DNA of 64,000 bases, from positions 21,832,001-21,896,000 of the forward strand of contig CM069607.1 in NCBI GenBank assembly GCA_035771175.1, written 5' to 3'. A program made the position numbers and the translations under genes. This document shows positions 11,701 through 22,136 of this stretch, in pieces (positions within the stretch are counted from its first letter, which is position 1; every line of letters starts with the position of its first letter). The notes under the pieces were generated by a model that saw only the letters and a program-made list of their open reading frames with translations, did not search any database and was not told where the DNA came from. The stretch is from Paratinospora sagittata. Taxonomy: Eukaryota > Streptophyta > Magnoliopsida > Ranunculales > Menispermaceae.

Positions 11701-14700
11701 TCTCCACTAACACCTGGATGATTCCCATTGTGTCGCATCGGCAAAACAACTTTAGATTAAAACAATGTTTTGGATTCAAATCATTTCCTACTCTCTTACT
11801 CTTTAACCTGCAACTGCTAATTTAATAAAACATTCATTCTCTAATTTTCAAAGATACAACACACGATTTTTGAAAGTCAGACTGAGCTGTCCAAAGAGTA
11901 TTTCAAAAGAAGAAAGTCGTGACTCTTGCATTGCCAATAAAAGCTTCGACCTGAATCAAAATTGCAAACTGTCTTGAAGATAACCACATTGTTTAACAAG
12001 TTCTTAATTTTATCCCTTTTGTGCTGAGATTTTCATATGCTATCCATCGTTTTAAACTGTAGGTATATGAAGTGTACTCAGTAAGAGAACACATCACCTA
12101 TATTCTTTCTCTGAGTGCTACAACTAATCATCAGGAACACATCAAACAATAGCTATTAAAGTCTACAAAGATCAGGCTCTAAGAACGAAGACATATCTCA
12201 ATGCTGATGCATTAGTTTGATCTTAGATGTGTAGGGTGACCTCTCGATCAATCTCTGTACGAAAACTCTCTAAATTGCAAAGTCTTCAAAATCACTTGGA
12301 TTTAGTATTTGATTTTGACAAAATATTTTTCGAAAGGTTTTAATCATAATTTCAATGAGTTTTGAATGATTTAAAAGTGTTTTGAGACAATGGAATGGTT
12401 CTTAAGTGTTAAAATATTAATTTTTCTAAAATTGGGCTATCCAACACTTTGCCAAAATTTTTCAAACGGCAATAGCGCACTATCAGTGTTGATAGCACGT
12501 TTATAGAGTTGAATAATAAAAAATCTATTTTTCTTCAAAATTTCCTATAGCACGCTATCCCTTTTGATAACTCCTTATAGAGAGCAGTGGTCGTAATCTT
12601 TCGATTTTTAGTAAAATGGGCAATAGGGTGCTATAGGACTTGATTGCACGCTCCAAAAAACACGAGCTCTCGGGTTTGTGTATGTTGACCTGCAGTAGTC
12701 CGGTATCCGTCATTAGAGAGCATGATACACAACCCAATAGCATGCTAGCCACGTCTGAGTGAGAAATCTCACATATCTAACGAAAAAACGTGGGCCCTTT
12801 CCCTTCCATGATTTTTCTATTCCTCGCACAGTTTTGACTGGGAATCGTAACTGAAGCATTCTCCACTAACAACTGGATGATTCCCATTGTGTAGCACGGG
12901 CAAAACAACTTTAGATTAAACCAATGTTTTGAATTCAAATCATTTCCTACTCTCTTACTCTTTAACCTGCAACTGCTAATTTAATAAAACACTCATTCTC
13001 TAATTTTCAAGGATACAACACACACGATTTTTGCAAGTCAGACCGAGCTTTCAAAAGAGTATTTCAAAAGAAGAAAGTCGTGACTGTTGCATTGCCAATA
13101 AACGCTTCGACATGAATCAAAATTGCAAATTGTCTTCAAGATAACCTCATTGTATAGCAAGTTCTCCATTTTATCCCTTTTGTGCTGATATTTTCAGAAG
13201 CTATCCATCGTTTTAAACTGTAGGTATATGAAGTGTTCTCAGTAAGAGAAAACATCACCTATATTCTTTCTCCAAGTGCTACAACTAATCATCAGGAACA
13301 CATCAAACAATAGCTATTAAAGTCTACAAAGATCAGGCTCTAAGAACGAAGACATATCTCAATGCTAATGCATTAGTTTGATCTTAGGTGTGTAAGGTAA
13401 CCTCTCGATCAGTCTAAGCACGAAAACTCTATAATTTGCAAAGTCTTCAAAATCACTTGGATTTTGTATTTGATTTTGACAAAAAATTTTTCGAAAGGTT
13501 TTAATCATAATTTCAATGAGTTTTGAATGATTTAAAAGTGTTTTGAGATGATGGAATGTTTCTTCAGTGTTAAACTATTAATTTTTCTAAAATTGGACTA
13601 TCCAGCACTTTCCCAAAAATGTTCAAAAGGCGATAGCGAACTATCAGTGTTCATAGCACGCTGAAAGGGCTGAATAATGAAAAATATATTTTTCTTCAAA
13701 ATTGCCTGCAGTGCGCGCTATCCCATTCGATAACTCGCTATAGAGAGTAGTTGCCGTAATCTTTCAATTTTTAGTAAAATGGGCAATAGCGTGCTATAGG
13801 CCTTAATTGCACGCTATCGGAAAGTCCTAAAAACACGAGCTCTCAGGTTTGTGTATATCGACCTGCAATAGTCCGCTATCCGTCATTAGAGAGCATGATA
13901 CACAACCCAATGGCATGCTATCCACGTCTGAGTTAGAAATCTCACATATCTAACGAGAAAAACGTCGGCCATTTCCCTTGATCCATTTTTCTATTCCTCG
14001 AACAGTTTTGACTGGGAATCATAACTGGAACACTCTCTACTAACACCTGGATGATTCCCATTGTGTCGCACGGACAAAACAACTTTAGATTAAAATAATC
14101 TTTTGAATTCAAATCATTTCCTACTCTCTTACTCTTTAACCTGCAACTGCTAATTTAATAAAACATCATTCTCAAATTTTAAAAGGTACAACACACACGA
14201 TTTTTGCAAGTCAGACTGAGCTTTCCAAAGAGTATTTCAAAAGAAGAAAGTCGTGACTCTTGCATTGCCAATAAAAGCTTCGACCTGAATCAAAATTGCA
14301 AACTGTCTTTAAGATAACCTCATTGTTTAGCAAGTTCTCCGTTTTATCCCTTTTGTGCTGAGATTTTCAGAAGCTATCCATCGTTTTAAACTTTAGGTAT
14401 ATGAAGTGTTCTCAGTAAGAGAAAACATCACCTATATTCTTTCTCCGAGTGCTACAACTAATCATCAAGAACACATCAAACAATAGCTATCAAAGTGTAC
14501 AAAGATCAGGCTCTAAGAACGAAGACATATCTCAATGCTAATGCATTAGTTTGATCTTAGGTGTGTAGGGTAACCTCTCGATCAATATCAACACGAAAAC
14601 TCTCTAAATTGCAAAGTCTTCAAAATCACTTGGATTAAAGTATTTGGTTTTGACAAAATATTTTTCGAAAGGTTTTAATCATAATTTCAATGAGTTTTGA

Positions 14701-14755
14701 ATGATTTAAAAGTGTTTTGAGACAATGGAATGGTTCTTAAGTGTTAAAATATTAA

Positions 14756-15100
14756 TTTTTCTAAAATTGGGATATCCAGCACTTTGCCAAAATTTTTCAA
14801 AAGGCAATAGCGCACTATTAGTGTTGATAGCAAGCTGATAGGGCTGAATAATAAAAAATCTATTTTTCTTCAAAATTGCCTACAGCGCGCGCTATCCCTT
14901 TTGATAACTGGCTATAGAGAGCAGTTGCCGTAATCTTTCAATTTTTAGTAAAATGGTCAATAGCGCGCTATAGGCCTTGATTGCACGCTATCAGAAAGTC
15001 CTAAAAACACAAGCTCTCGAGTTTGTGTATATCGACCTGCAATAGTCCGCTATCCGTCATTAGAGAGCATGATACACAACCCAATAGCATGCTATCCACG
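14756..15100 (+). repeat. Diverged ~77-bp subrepeats with paired ATAGC-NN-GCTAT dyads
   Basis: Within the reference monomer, the pattern TTTTT-(few)-AAAA-TKGGCAATAGC followed by TTGATARC-NN-GCTATAG recurs three times, with dyad pairs centred near 14812/14832, 14889/14909 and 14965/14985. The pair spacing is about 20 bp and the period about 76-77 bp. Further single dyads sit at 15042-15053 (ATAGTCCGCTAT) and 15084-15095 (ATAGCATGCTAT, a perfect palindrome). 14960-14971 (ATAGCGCGCTAT) is also perfect. A half-unit carrying GGGATATCC (GGGCTATCC in most copies) starts the cluster near 14756. The same arrangement is present in the other full monomers, so the subrepeats predate the amplification of the 1,170-bp unit. 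Binding by a dimeric protein is a guess from the symmetry. Confidence 0.8.
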
Positions 15101-15580
15101 TCTGGGTTAGAAATCTCACATATCTAACGAGAAAAACGTGGGCCCTTTCCCTTGCTTGATATTTCTATTCCTCACACAGTTTTGACTGGGAATCGTAACT
15201 GAAACATTCTCCACTAACACCTGGATGATTCCCATTGTGTCGCAACGGCAAAACAACTTTAGATTAAAACAATGTTTTGAATTCAAATCATTTCCTACTC
15301 TCTTACTCTTTAACCTGTAACTGCTAATTTAATAAAACACTCATTCTCTAATTTTCAAATGTACAACACACACGATTTTTGCAAGTCAGAATGAGCTTTC
15401 CAAAGAGTATTTCAAAAGAAGAAAGTGGTGACTCTTGCATTGCCAATAAAAGCTTCGACCTGAATCAAAATTGTAAACAGTCTTGAAGATAACCACATTG
15501 TTTAGCAAGTTCTTAATTTTATCCCTTTTGTGCTGAGATTTTCAGAAGCTATCCATCGTTTTAAACTGTAGGTATATGAA

Positions 15581-15601
15581 GTGTTCTCAGTAAGAGAACA
15601 C
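15581..15601 (+). repeat. Conserved 21-bp perfect hairpin, once per monomer
   Basis: GTGTTCTC, loop AGTAA, then GAGAACAC form an 8-bp perfect inverted repeat. The element recurs once in nearly every copy, for example at 978-998 in the first monomer. Departures are few: one stem base is changed in copies 3, 11, 15, 21, 22 and 27, the loop alone is changed in copies 33 and 42, and the right arm is broken in copy 44 (near 53350-53365). It could be a protein-binding dyad or a cruciform site. No poly-T run follows, so it is not a factor-independent terminator. Confidence 0.75.
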
Positions 15602-15773
15602 ATCACATATATTCTTTCTCCGAGTGCTACAACTAATCATCAAGAACACATCAAACAATAGCTATCAAAGTCTACAAATATCAGGCTCTAAGAACGAAGA
15701 CATATCTCAATGCTAATGCATTAGTTTGATCTTAGGTGTGTAGGGTAACCTCTCGATCAATCTCAACACGAAA

Positions 15774-17307
15774 ACTCTCTAAATTGCAAAGTCTTCAAAA
15801 TCACTTGGATTAAAGTATTTGATTTTGACAAAATATTTTTCGAAAGGTTTTAATCATAATTTCAATGAGTTTTGAATGATTTAAAAGTGTGTTGAGACAA
15901 TGGAATGGTTCTTAAGTGTTAAAATATTAATTTTTCTAAAATCGGGCTATGCAACACTTTGGCAAAATTTTACAAAAGGCAATAGCGCACTATCAGTGTT
16001 GATAGCACACTGATAGGGTTGAATAATCAAAAATCTATTTTTCTAGAAAATTTCCTATAGAGTGCTATCCCTTTTGATAACTCGCAATAGAGAGTAGTTG
16101 TAATCTTTATATTTTTAGTAAAATGGGCAATAGCGTGCTATAGGCCTTGATTGCACGCTATCGGAAAGTCCAAAAAACACAAGCTCTCAGGTTTGTGTAT
16201 ATCAACCAGGAATAGTCCGCTATCCGTCATTAGAGAGCATGATACACAACCCTATTGGGTTGTCCGGCACTTTGCCAAAAATTTTCAAATGGCAATAACG
16301 CATTTTTAGTGTTGATAGCACGCTGATAGGGTTGAATAATCATAAATCTATTTTTCTTGAAATTTGCCTATAGCGCGCTATCCCTTTTGATAACTCCCTG
16401 TAAAGCAGTTGCCGTGATCGTTTAATTTTTAGTAAAATGGGCAATAGCGCGATATAGGCCTTAATTGCACGCAATCGGAAAGTCTGAAAAACACGAGCTC
16501 TCAGGTTTGTGTATATCAACCTGCAATAGTCCGCTATACGTCATTAGAGAGCATGATACACAACCCAATAGCGTGCTATCCACGTCTGAGGTAGAAATCT
16601 CACATATCTAACGAGAAAAACGTGGGCCCTTTCCCTTGCTCGAATTTTCTGTTCCTTGCATAGTTTTGACTAGGAATCATAACTGAAGCTCGATTTTTCT
16701 ATTTCTTGCACAGTTTTGACTAGGAATTGTATCTGAAACATTCTCCACTAACACCTTGATGATTCCCATTGTGTTGCACGGGCAAAACAACTTTAGATTA
16801 AAACAATGTTTTGAATTCAAATCATTTCCTACTCTGTTGCCCTTTAACTTGCAACTGCTAATTTAATAAAACACTCATTCTCTAATTTTCAAAGATACAA
16901 CACACACGATTTTTGCAAGTTAGACTGAGCTTTCCGAAGAGTATTTCAAAAGAAGAAAGTCGTGACTCTTGCATTGCCAATAAACGCTTCGACCTTAATC
17001 AAAATTGCAAACTGTCTTGAAGATAACCTCATTGTTTAGCAAGTTCTTCATTTTATCCCTTTCGTGCTGAGATTTTCAGAAGCTATCCATCGTTTTAAAC
17101 TGTAGGTATATGAAGTGTACTCAGTAAGAGAACACATCACCTATATTCTTTCTCTGAGTGCTACAACTAATCATCAAGAACACATCAAAAAATATCTATG
17201 AAAGTCTACAAAGATCAGGCTCTAAGAACGAAGACATATCTCAATGCTAATGCATTAGTTTGATCTTAGGTGTGTAGGGTAACCTCTCGATCAATCTCAG
17301 CACGAAA
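15774..17307 (+). repeat. Extended satellite monomer 15 (~1.53 kb)
   Basis: This copy is 1,534 bp. Near 16250-16262, GATACACAACCC is followed by TATTGGGTTGTCC and the sequence returns to the GGGCTATCCAGCACTTTG point, so the subrepeat cluster is present twice (gain of about 315 bp). A further 50-bp direct duplication lies at 16638-16737. It is the first of eight copies with this junction. Confidence 0.93.
16638..16737 (+). repeat. 50-bp direct duplication inside monomer 15
   Basis: The block beginning GCTCGAATTTTCTG (16638-16687) is repeated as GCTCGATTTTTCTA (16688-16737). Both hold the TTTTGACTAGGAAT motif. The two halves differ at several positions, so the duplication is either old or arose between two different monomers. 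It is seen in no other copy. Confidence 0.85.
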
Positions 17308-19649
17308 ACTCTCTAAATTGCAACGTCTTCAAAATCATTTGGATTTAGTATTTGATTTTGACAAAATATTTTTTGAAAGGTTTTAATCATAATTTCCATG
17401 AGTTTTGAATGATTTAAAAGTGTTTTGAGACAATGGAATGGTTCTTAAGTGTTAAAATATTAATTTTTCTAAAATTGGGCTATCAAGCACTTTGCCAAAA
17501 TTTTTCAAAAGGCAATAGCGCACTATCAGTGTTGATTGCATGCTGATAGGGCTGAATAATAAAAAATCTATTTTTCTTCAAAATTGCCTACAACGCGCAC
17601 TATCCCTTTTGATAACTCGCTATAGAGAGCAGTTGTTGTAATCTTTCAATTTTTAGTAAAATGGGCAATAGCGTGCAATAGGCTTTGATTGCACGCTATC
17701 GGAAAGTCCTAAAAACACGAGCTCTCGGGTTTGTGTATATCGACCTGCAATAGTCCGCTATCCGTCATTAGAGAGTATGATACACAACCCAATAGCATGC
17801 TATCCACGTCTGAGTTAGAAATCTCACATATCTAACAAAATAAACGTGGGCCCTTTCCCTTGCTCAATTTTTCTATTCCTCGCACAGTTTTGACTAGGAA
17901 TCGTAACTGAAACATTCTCCACTAACACCTAGATGATTCCCATTGTGTCGCACCGGCAAAACAACTTTAGATTAAAACAATGTTTTGAACTCAAATCATT
18001 TCCTACTCTCTTCCTCTTCAACCTGCAACTGCTAATTTAATAAAACACTCATTCACTAGTTTTTAAAGATACAACACACACGATTTTTGTAAGTCAGGCT
18101 GAGCTTTCCAAAGAGTATTTCAAAAGAAGAAAGTCGTGACTCTTCCATTGCCAATAAAAGCTTCGACCTGAATTAAAATTGCGAACTGTCTTGAAGATAA
18201 CCACATTGTTTAGCAAGTTCTTAATTTTATCCCTTTTGTGCTGAGATTTTCAGAAGCTATCCATTGTTTTAAACTGTAGGTATATGAAGTGTTCTCAGTA
18301 AGAGAACACATCACATATATTCTTTCTCCGAGTGCTACAACTAATCATCAAGAACACATCAAACAATAGCTTTCAAAGTCTACAAAGATCAGGCTCTAAG
18401 AACGAAGACATATCTCAATGCTAATGCATTAGTTTGATCTTAGGTATGTAGGGTGACCTCTCGATCAATCTCAGCACGAAAACTCTCTAAATTGCAAAGT
18501 CTTCAAAATCACTTGGATTAAAGTATTTGATTTTGGCAAATTATTTTTGAAAGGTTTTAATCATAATTTCAATGAGTTTTGAATGATTTAAAAGTGTTTT
18601 GAGACAATGGAATGGTTCTTAAGTGTTAAAATATTAATTTTTCTAAAATCGGGCTATCGAACACTTTGCCAAAATTTTTCAAAAGGCAATAGCACACTAT
18701 CAGGGTTGATAGCACGCTGATAGGGTTGAATAATCAAAAATCATTTTTTCTTAAAAATTGCCTGGGGCACGCTATCCCTTTTGATAACTCGCTATAGAGC
18801 AGTTGCGGTGATCTTTCGATTTTTGTAAAATGGGCAATAGCGTGCTATAGGCCTTGATTGCACGCTATCGGAAAGTGTGAAAAACACAAGCTCTCGGGTT
18901 TGTGTATGCCGACCTGCAATAGTCCGCTATCCATCATTGGAGAGCATGATACACAACCCAATAGCATGCTATCCACGTCTGAGTTAGAAATCTCACATAT
19001 CTAACGGGAAAAACATGGCCCCTTTCCCTCGCTCGATTTTTCTATTCCTTGCATAGTTTTGACTAGGAATCAAAATTGAAACATTCTCCACTAACACCTG
19101 GATGATTCTCATTGGCTCGCACGGGCAAAACAACTTTAGATTAAACCAATGTTTTGAATTCAAATCATTTCCTACTCTGTTGCTATTTAACCGACAACTG
19201 CTAATTTAACAAAACACCCATTCTATAATTTTCAAAGATACAACACACACGATTTTTGGAAGTTAGACTAAGCTTTCCAAAGAGTATTTCCAAAGAAGAA
19301 AGTCGTGATTCTTGCATTGCCAATAACAACTTCGACCTGAATCAAAATTGCAAACTGTCTTGAAGATAACCTCATTGTTTAGCAAGTTCTTCATTTTACC
19401 CTTTTGTGCTGAGATTTTCAGAAGCTATCCATCGTTTTAAACTGTAGGTATATGAAGTGTTCTCAGTAAGAGAACACATAACCTATATTCTTTCTCTGAG
19501 TGCTACAACTAATCATCAAGAACACATCAAACAATAGCTATCAAAGTCTACAAAGATTAGGCTCTAAGAACGAAGACATATCTCAATACTAATGCATTAG
19601 TTTGATCTTAGGTGTGTAGGGTAACCTCTCGATTAATCTCAGCACGAAA
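17308..19649 (+). repeat. Satellite monomers 16-17
   Basis: Full copies starting at 17308 and 18482 (1,174 and 1,168 bp), lying between two extended copies. Monomer 17 has a changed second subrepeat dyad (GGGGCACGCTATCCC, near 18763) and lost bases before GCAGTTGCGG. Nothing else is contained. Confidence 0.92.
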
Positions 19650-21134
19650 ACTCTCTAAATTGCAAAGTCTTCAAAATCACTTTGATTTAGTATTTGATTT
19701 TGACAAAATATTTTTCGAAATGTTTTAATCATAATTTCAATGAGTTTTCGATTATCTAAAAGTGTTTTGAGACAATGGAATGGTTCTTAAGTGTTAAAAT
19801 ATTAATTTTTTCAAAATCGGGCTATCCAGCACTTTGCCAAAATTTTGCAAAAGGCAATAGCGCACTATCAGTGTTGATAGCACGCTGATAGGGTTGAATA
19901 ATCAAAATTCAATTTTTCTTGAAAATTGCCTACAGCGCGCTATCCCTTTTGATAACTCGCTATAGAGAGCAGTTGCCGTAATCTTTATATTTTTAGTAAA
20001 ATGGGCAATAGCGTGCTATAAGCCTTGATTGCACGCTATCGGAAAAGTTCAAAAAATAAGAGCTCTCGGGTTTGTGTATATCGACCTGCAATAGTCCGCT
20101 ATCCGTCATTAGAGTGCATGATACACAACCCTATTAGGTTGTCCAACACTTTGGCAAAGTTTTTCAAACGGCAATAGCGCACTATCAGTGTTGATAACAC
20201 ACTGATAGGGTTGAATAATCAAAAATCCATTGTTCTTTAAATTTGCCTATAGCGCGCTATCCCTTTTAATAACTCGCTATAAAGCAGTTGCGTGATCGTT
20301 CATTTTTTAGTAAAATGGGCAATAACGTGCTATAGGCCCTGATTGCACGCTATCGGAAAGTCCAAAAAACACGAGCTCCCAGGTTTGTGTATATCGACCT
20401 GCAACAGTCGCTATCCGTCATTAGAGAGCATGATACACAACCCAATAGCATGTTATCCACGTCTGAGTTAGAAATCTCACATATCTAACGAGAAAAACGT
20501 AGGCCCTTTCCCTTGCTCAATTTTTCTATTTTTGGCACAATTTTGACTGGGAATCATAACTGAAGCATTCTCCACTAACACCTTGATGATTCCCATTGTG
20601 TCGCACGGGCAAAACAACTTTAGATTAAAACAATGTTTTGAATTCAAATCATTTCCTACTCTCTTGCTCTTTAACCTGCAACTGCTAATTTAATAAAACA
20701 CTCATTCTCTAATTTTCAAAGATACAACACACAGGATTTTTGCAAGTTAGACTGAGCTTTCCAAAGAGTATTTCAAAAGAAGAAAGTCGTGACTCTTGCA
20801 TTGCCAATAAAAGCTTCGACCTGAATCAAAATTGCAAACTGTCTTGAAGATAACCTCATTGTTTAGCAAGTTCTTCATTTTATCCCTTTTGTGCTGAGAT
20901 TTTCAGAAGCTATCCATCGTTTTAAACTGTAGGTATATGAAGTGTTCTCAGTAAGAGAACACATCACCTATATTCTTTCTCTGAGTGCTACAACTAATCA
21001 TCAAGAACACATCAAACAATAGCTATCAAAGTCTACAAAGATCAGGCTCTAAGAACGAAGACATATCTCAATGCTAATGCATTAGTTTGATCTTAGGTGT
21101 GTAGGGTAACCTCTCGATCAATCTCAGCACGAAA
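19650..21134 (+). repeat. Extended satellite monomer 18 (1,485 bp)
   Basis: It has the extended junction near 20127-20143 (ACAACCCTATTAGGTTGTCC), after which the subrepeat cluster is present a second time. The length is exactly that of monomers 24, 29 and 33, which supports a single founding event. Confidence 0.94.
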
Positions 21135-21654
21135 ACTCTCTGAATTGCAAAGTCTTCAAAATCACTTGGATTTAGTATTTGATTTTAACAAAATATTTTT
21201 TGAAAGGTTTTAATTATAATTTCAATGAGTTTTGAATGATTTAAAAGTGTTTTGAGACAATGGAATGGTTCTTAAGTGTTAAAATATTAATTTTTCCAAA
21301 ATCGGGCTATCCAGCACTTTGCAAAAAAATTTCAAAAGGTAATAGCGCACTATCAGTGTTGATAGCACGCTGATAGGGTTGAATAATCAAAAATGTATTT
21401 ATCTTGAAAATTGCCTATAGAGCGCTATCCCTTTTGATAACTCGTTATAGAGAGCAGTAGCCTTAATCTTTATATTTTTAGTAAAATGGGCAATAGCGTG
21501 CTATAGGCCTTGATTGCACGCAATCGGAAAGTCCTAAAAACACAAGCTCTCAGGTTTGTGTATATCAACCTGGAATAGTCTGCTATTCGTCATTAGAGAG
21601 CATGATACACAACCCTATTGGGTTGTCCAGCACTTTGCCAAAATTTTTCAAATG

Positions 21655-21659
21655 GCAAT
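21655..21659 (+). other. Target-site duplication, left copy (GCAAT)
   Basis: GCAAT immediately precedes the TGTCACACC end and is repeated after the other end. The interrupted host motif is GGCAATAGCG. Confidence 0.88.
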
Positions 21660-21759
21660 TGTCACACCCTGGGTTGCACAGCGTGCCCCCTACCCAGGTA
21701 TGGGCGCACCCCCTCGGGACGAACGCCTAGCCATTATGGATCCATAATATTGTCATATC
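21660..21759 (+). repeat. Left terminal inverted repeat of the element
   Basis: About 100 bp, running from TGTCACACC to TTGTCATATC. It pairs with the complement of 22031-22131 with scattered mismatches. It contains a perfect 16-bp palindrome (ATTATGGATCCATAAT, 21733-21748) that is also present in the right repeat. The two repeats have diverged slightly, so the insertion is not brand new or the element was already imperfect. Confidence 0.88.
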
Positions 21760-21833
21760 GCCATGTAGCAACCCAACCGCAGCTGGTCTACATCGAAACT
21801 ATTATTTGTTTGCCACTATTCATGAATAGTGCA

Positions 21834-21906
21834 GGGCCTCCCTAAGAATCGAACTTGAGACCTCCCTTAAGGAGTCTAATTTCGCATTCTAAGTAACAAC
21901 TGAGCC
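21834..21906 (-). pseudogene. tRNA-like segment in the element core
   Basis: Read on the minus strand, this 73-base stretch has a D-arm/A-box-like start (GGCTCAGTTGTTACTTAG), a central hairpin around CTCCTTAAGGGAG, a T-arm/B-box-like AAGTTCGATTCTT and a 3' GGAGGCCC. The length and order match a tRNA, but the 5' acceptor strand that should pair with GAGGCCC is missing, so it is not a working tRNA. A tRNA-derived (SINE-like) origin of the core is an inference. A chance resemblance stabilised by the palindrome is the alternative. Confidence 0.45.
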
Positions 21907-21955
21907 GAAATTAGACTCCTTAACGGAGGTCTCGAGTTCTATTCTGGGGAGGCCC
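21906..21955 (+). pseudogene. Partial second tRNA-like copy, inverted
   Basis: On the plus strand, CGAAATTAGACTCCTTAA through GAGTTCTATTCTGGGG to GGCCC repeats the anticodon-to-3' part of the neighbouring minus-strand copy with several changes. The two copies are separated by a 21-base loop and form the inner stem of the fold-back. The D-arm part is absent. Confidence 0.5.
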
Positions 21956-22030
21956 TTCACTATTCATAAATAGTGGGGTAAATGATCTAGTCCGTTACTA
22001 GGGCCCTGTTGGGTATCGCGAATTCGGCTA

Positions 22031-22131
22031 GATGTGACAATATTATGGATCCATAATGGCTTAGGCGTTCGACCTAAGGGGGTGCACCCACACCTGGGTA
22101 GGGGGCACGCCGTGCAACCCATGGTGTGACA
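22031..22131 (-). repeat. Right terminal inverted repeat of the element
   Basis: About 101 bp, running from GATGTGACAA to GGTGTGACA, the inverted counterpart of the left repeat. It holds the same 16-bp palindrome at 22042-22057. Differences from the left arm include GACCTAAGGG against the left arm's CCCTCGGGAC side, and CATGGTGTG against CACACCCTGG. Confidence 0.88.
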
Positions 22132-22136
22132 GCAAT
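22132..22136 (+). other. Target-site duplication, right copy (GCAAT)
   Basis: GCAAT follows GGTGTGACA directly and continues as AGCGCACTATCAG, which restores the satellite reading exactly where it broke off. Confidence 0.88.

Larger units (their letters stand above)
8762..15773 (+). repeat. Satellite monomers 9-14
   Basis: Six full copies starting at 8762, 9928, 11094, 12265, 13426 and 14599 (1,166, 1,166, 1,171, 1,161, 1,173 and 1,175 bp). Monomer 10 is the near-twin of monomer 5. Monomer 12 lost CTATCGGAAAGTC around 12651. These copies are more diverged from each other than the copies further right, with variants spread evenly rather than in blocks, which suggests an older, less recently homogenised stretch. 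No gene or insertion is present. Confidence 0.93.
14599..15773 (+). repeat. Reference satellite monomer (copy 14), internal map
   Basis: I use this 1,175-bp copy to describe the monomer because it has no large insertion or deletion. In order: an AT-rich leader (14599-14755) rich in TTTTGA and AAAATATT; the dyad and subrepeat cluster (about 14756-15100); a moderately conserved block containing TGTGTCGCA and ACAACTTTAGATTAAAAC (about 15230-15275); an AT-rich stretch with AATTTAATAAAACACTCATT; a block around GAAGAAAG and TTGCATTGCCAATAAA; the perfect hairpin (15581-15601); and a tail with AGGCTCTAAGAACGAAGAC and TTAGTTTGATCTTAGG. No reading frame spans more than a small part of it. Nothing identifies it as part of a known gene or retroelement. 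An origin from an LTR or intergenic spacer is possible but not shown. Confidence 0.9.
21660..22131. mobile_element. Fold-back-like non-autonomous element, 472 bp
   Basis: A GC-richer segment unlike any other sequence in the window begins TGTCACACC and ends GGTGTGACA, flanked by a direct GCAAT on each side. The uninterrupted satellite has a single GCAATAGCG at this point, so the boundaries are firm. The outer 100 bp are inverted repeats of each other, and a second pair of inverted arms surrounds a 21-base loop near the centre (21885-21905), so almost the whole element can fold on itself. It has no coding capacity. TG...CA ends with a 5-bp duplication are typical of integrase-mediated (LTR-type) insertion, while long inverted ends are typical of fold-back elements or MITEs. 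The class is therefore unresolved. It is the only copy in the window. Confidence 0.9.

Noticed and set aside
14807..15095. CENP-B box in the satellite
   Set aside because: The human-type box core (TTCG....A..CGGG) is not present. The dyad motif found is different.
15230..15275. Possible primer-binding site or LTR boundary in the TGTGTCGCA...ACTTTAGATTAAAAC block
   Set aside because: No match to a plant tRNA 3' end (such as initiator-Met TGGTATCAGAGC), no polypurine tract and no TG...CA pair at sensible distance were seen. An LTR origin of the monomer is unsupported.
15581..15620. Hairpin as a bacterial-type terminator
   Set aside because: No run of T follows the stem, and the context is eukaryotic satellite.
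21834..21906. Functional tRNA gene
   Set aside because: The 5' acceptor strand does not pair with the 3' GAGGCCC, the arms are imperfect, and the segment is one arm of a palindrome.
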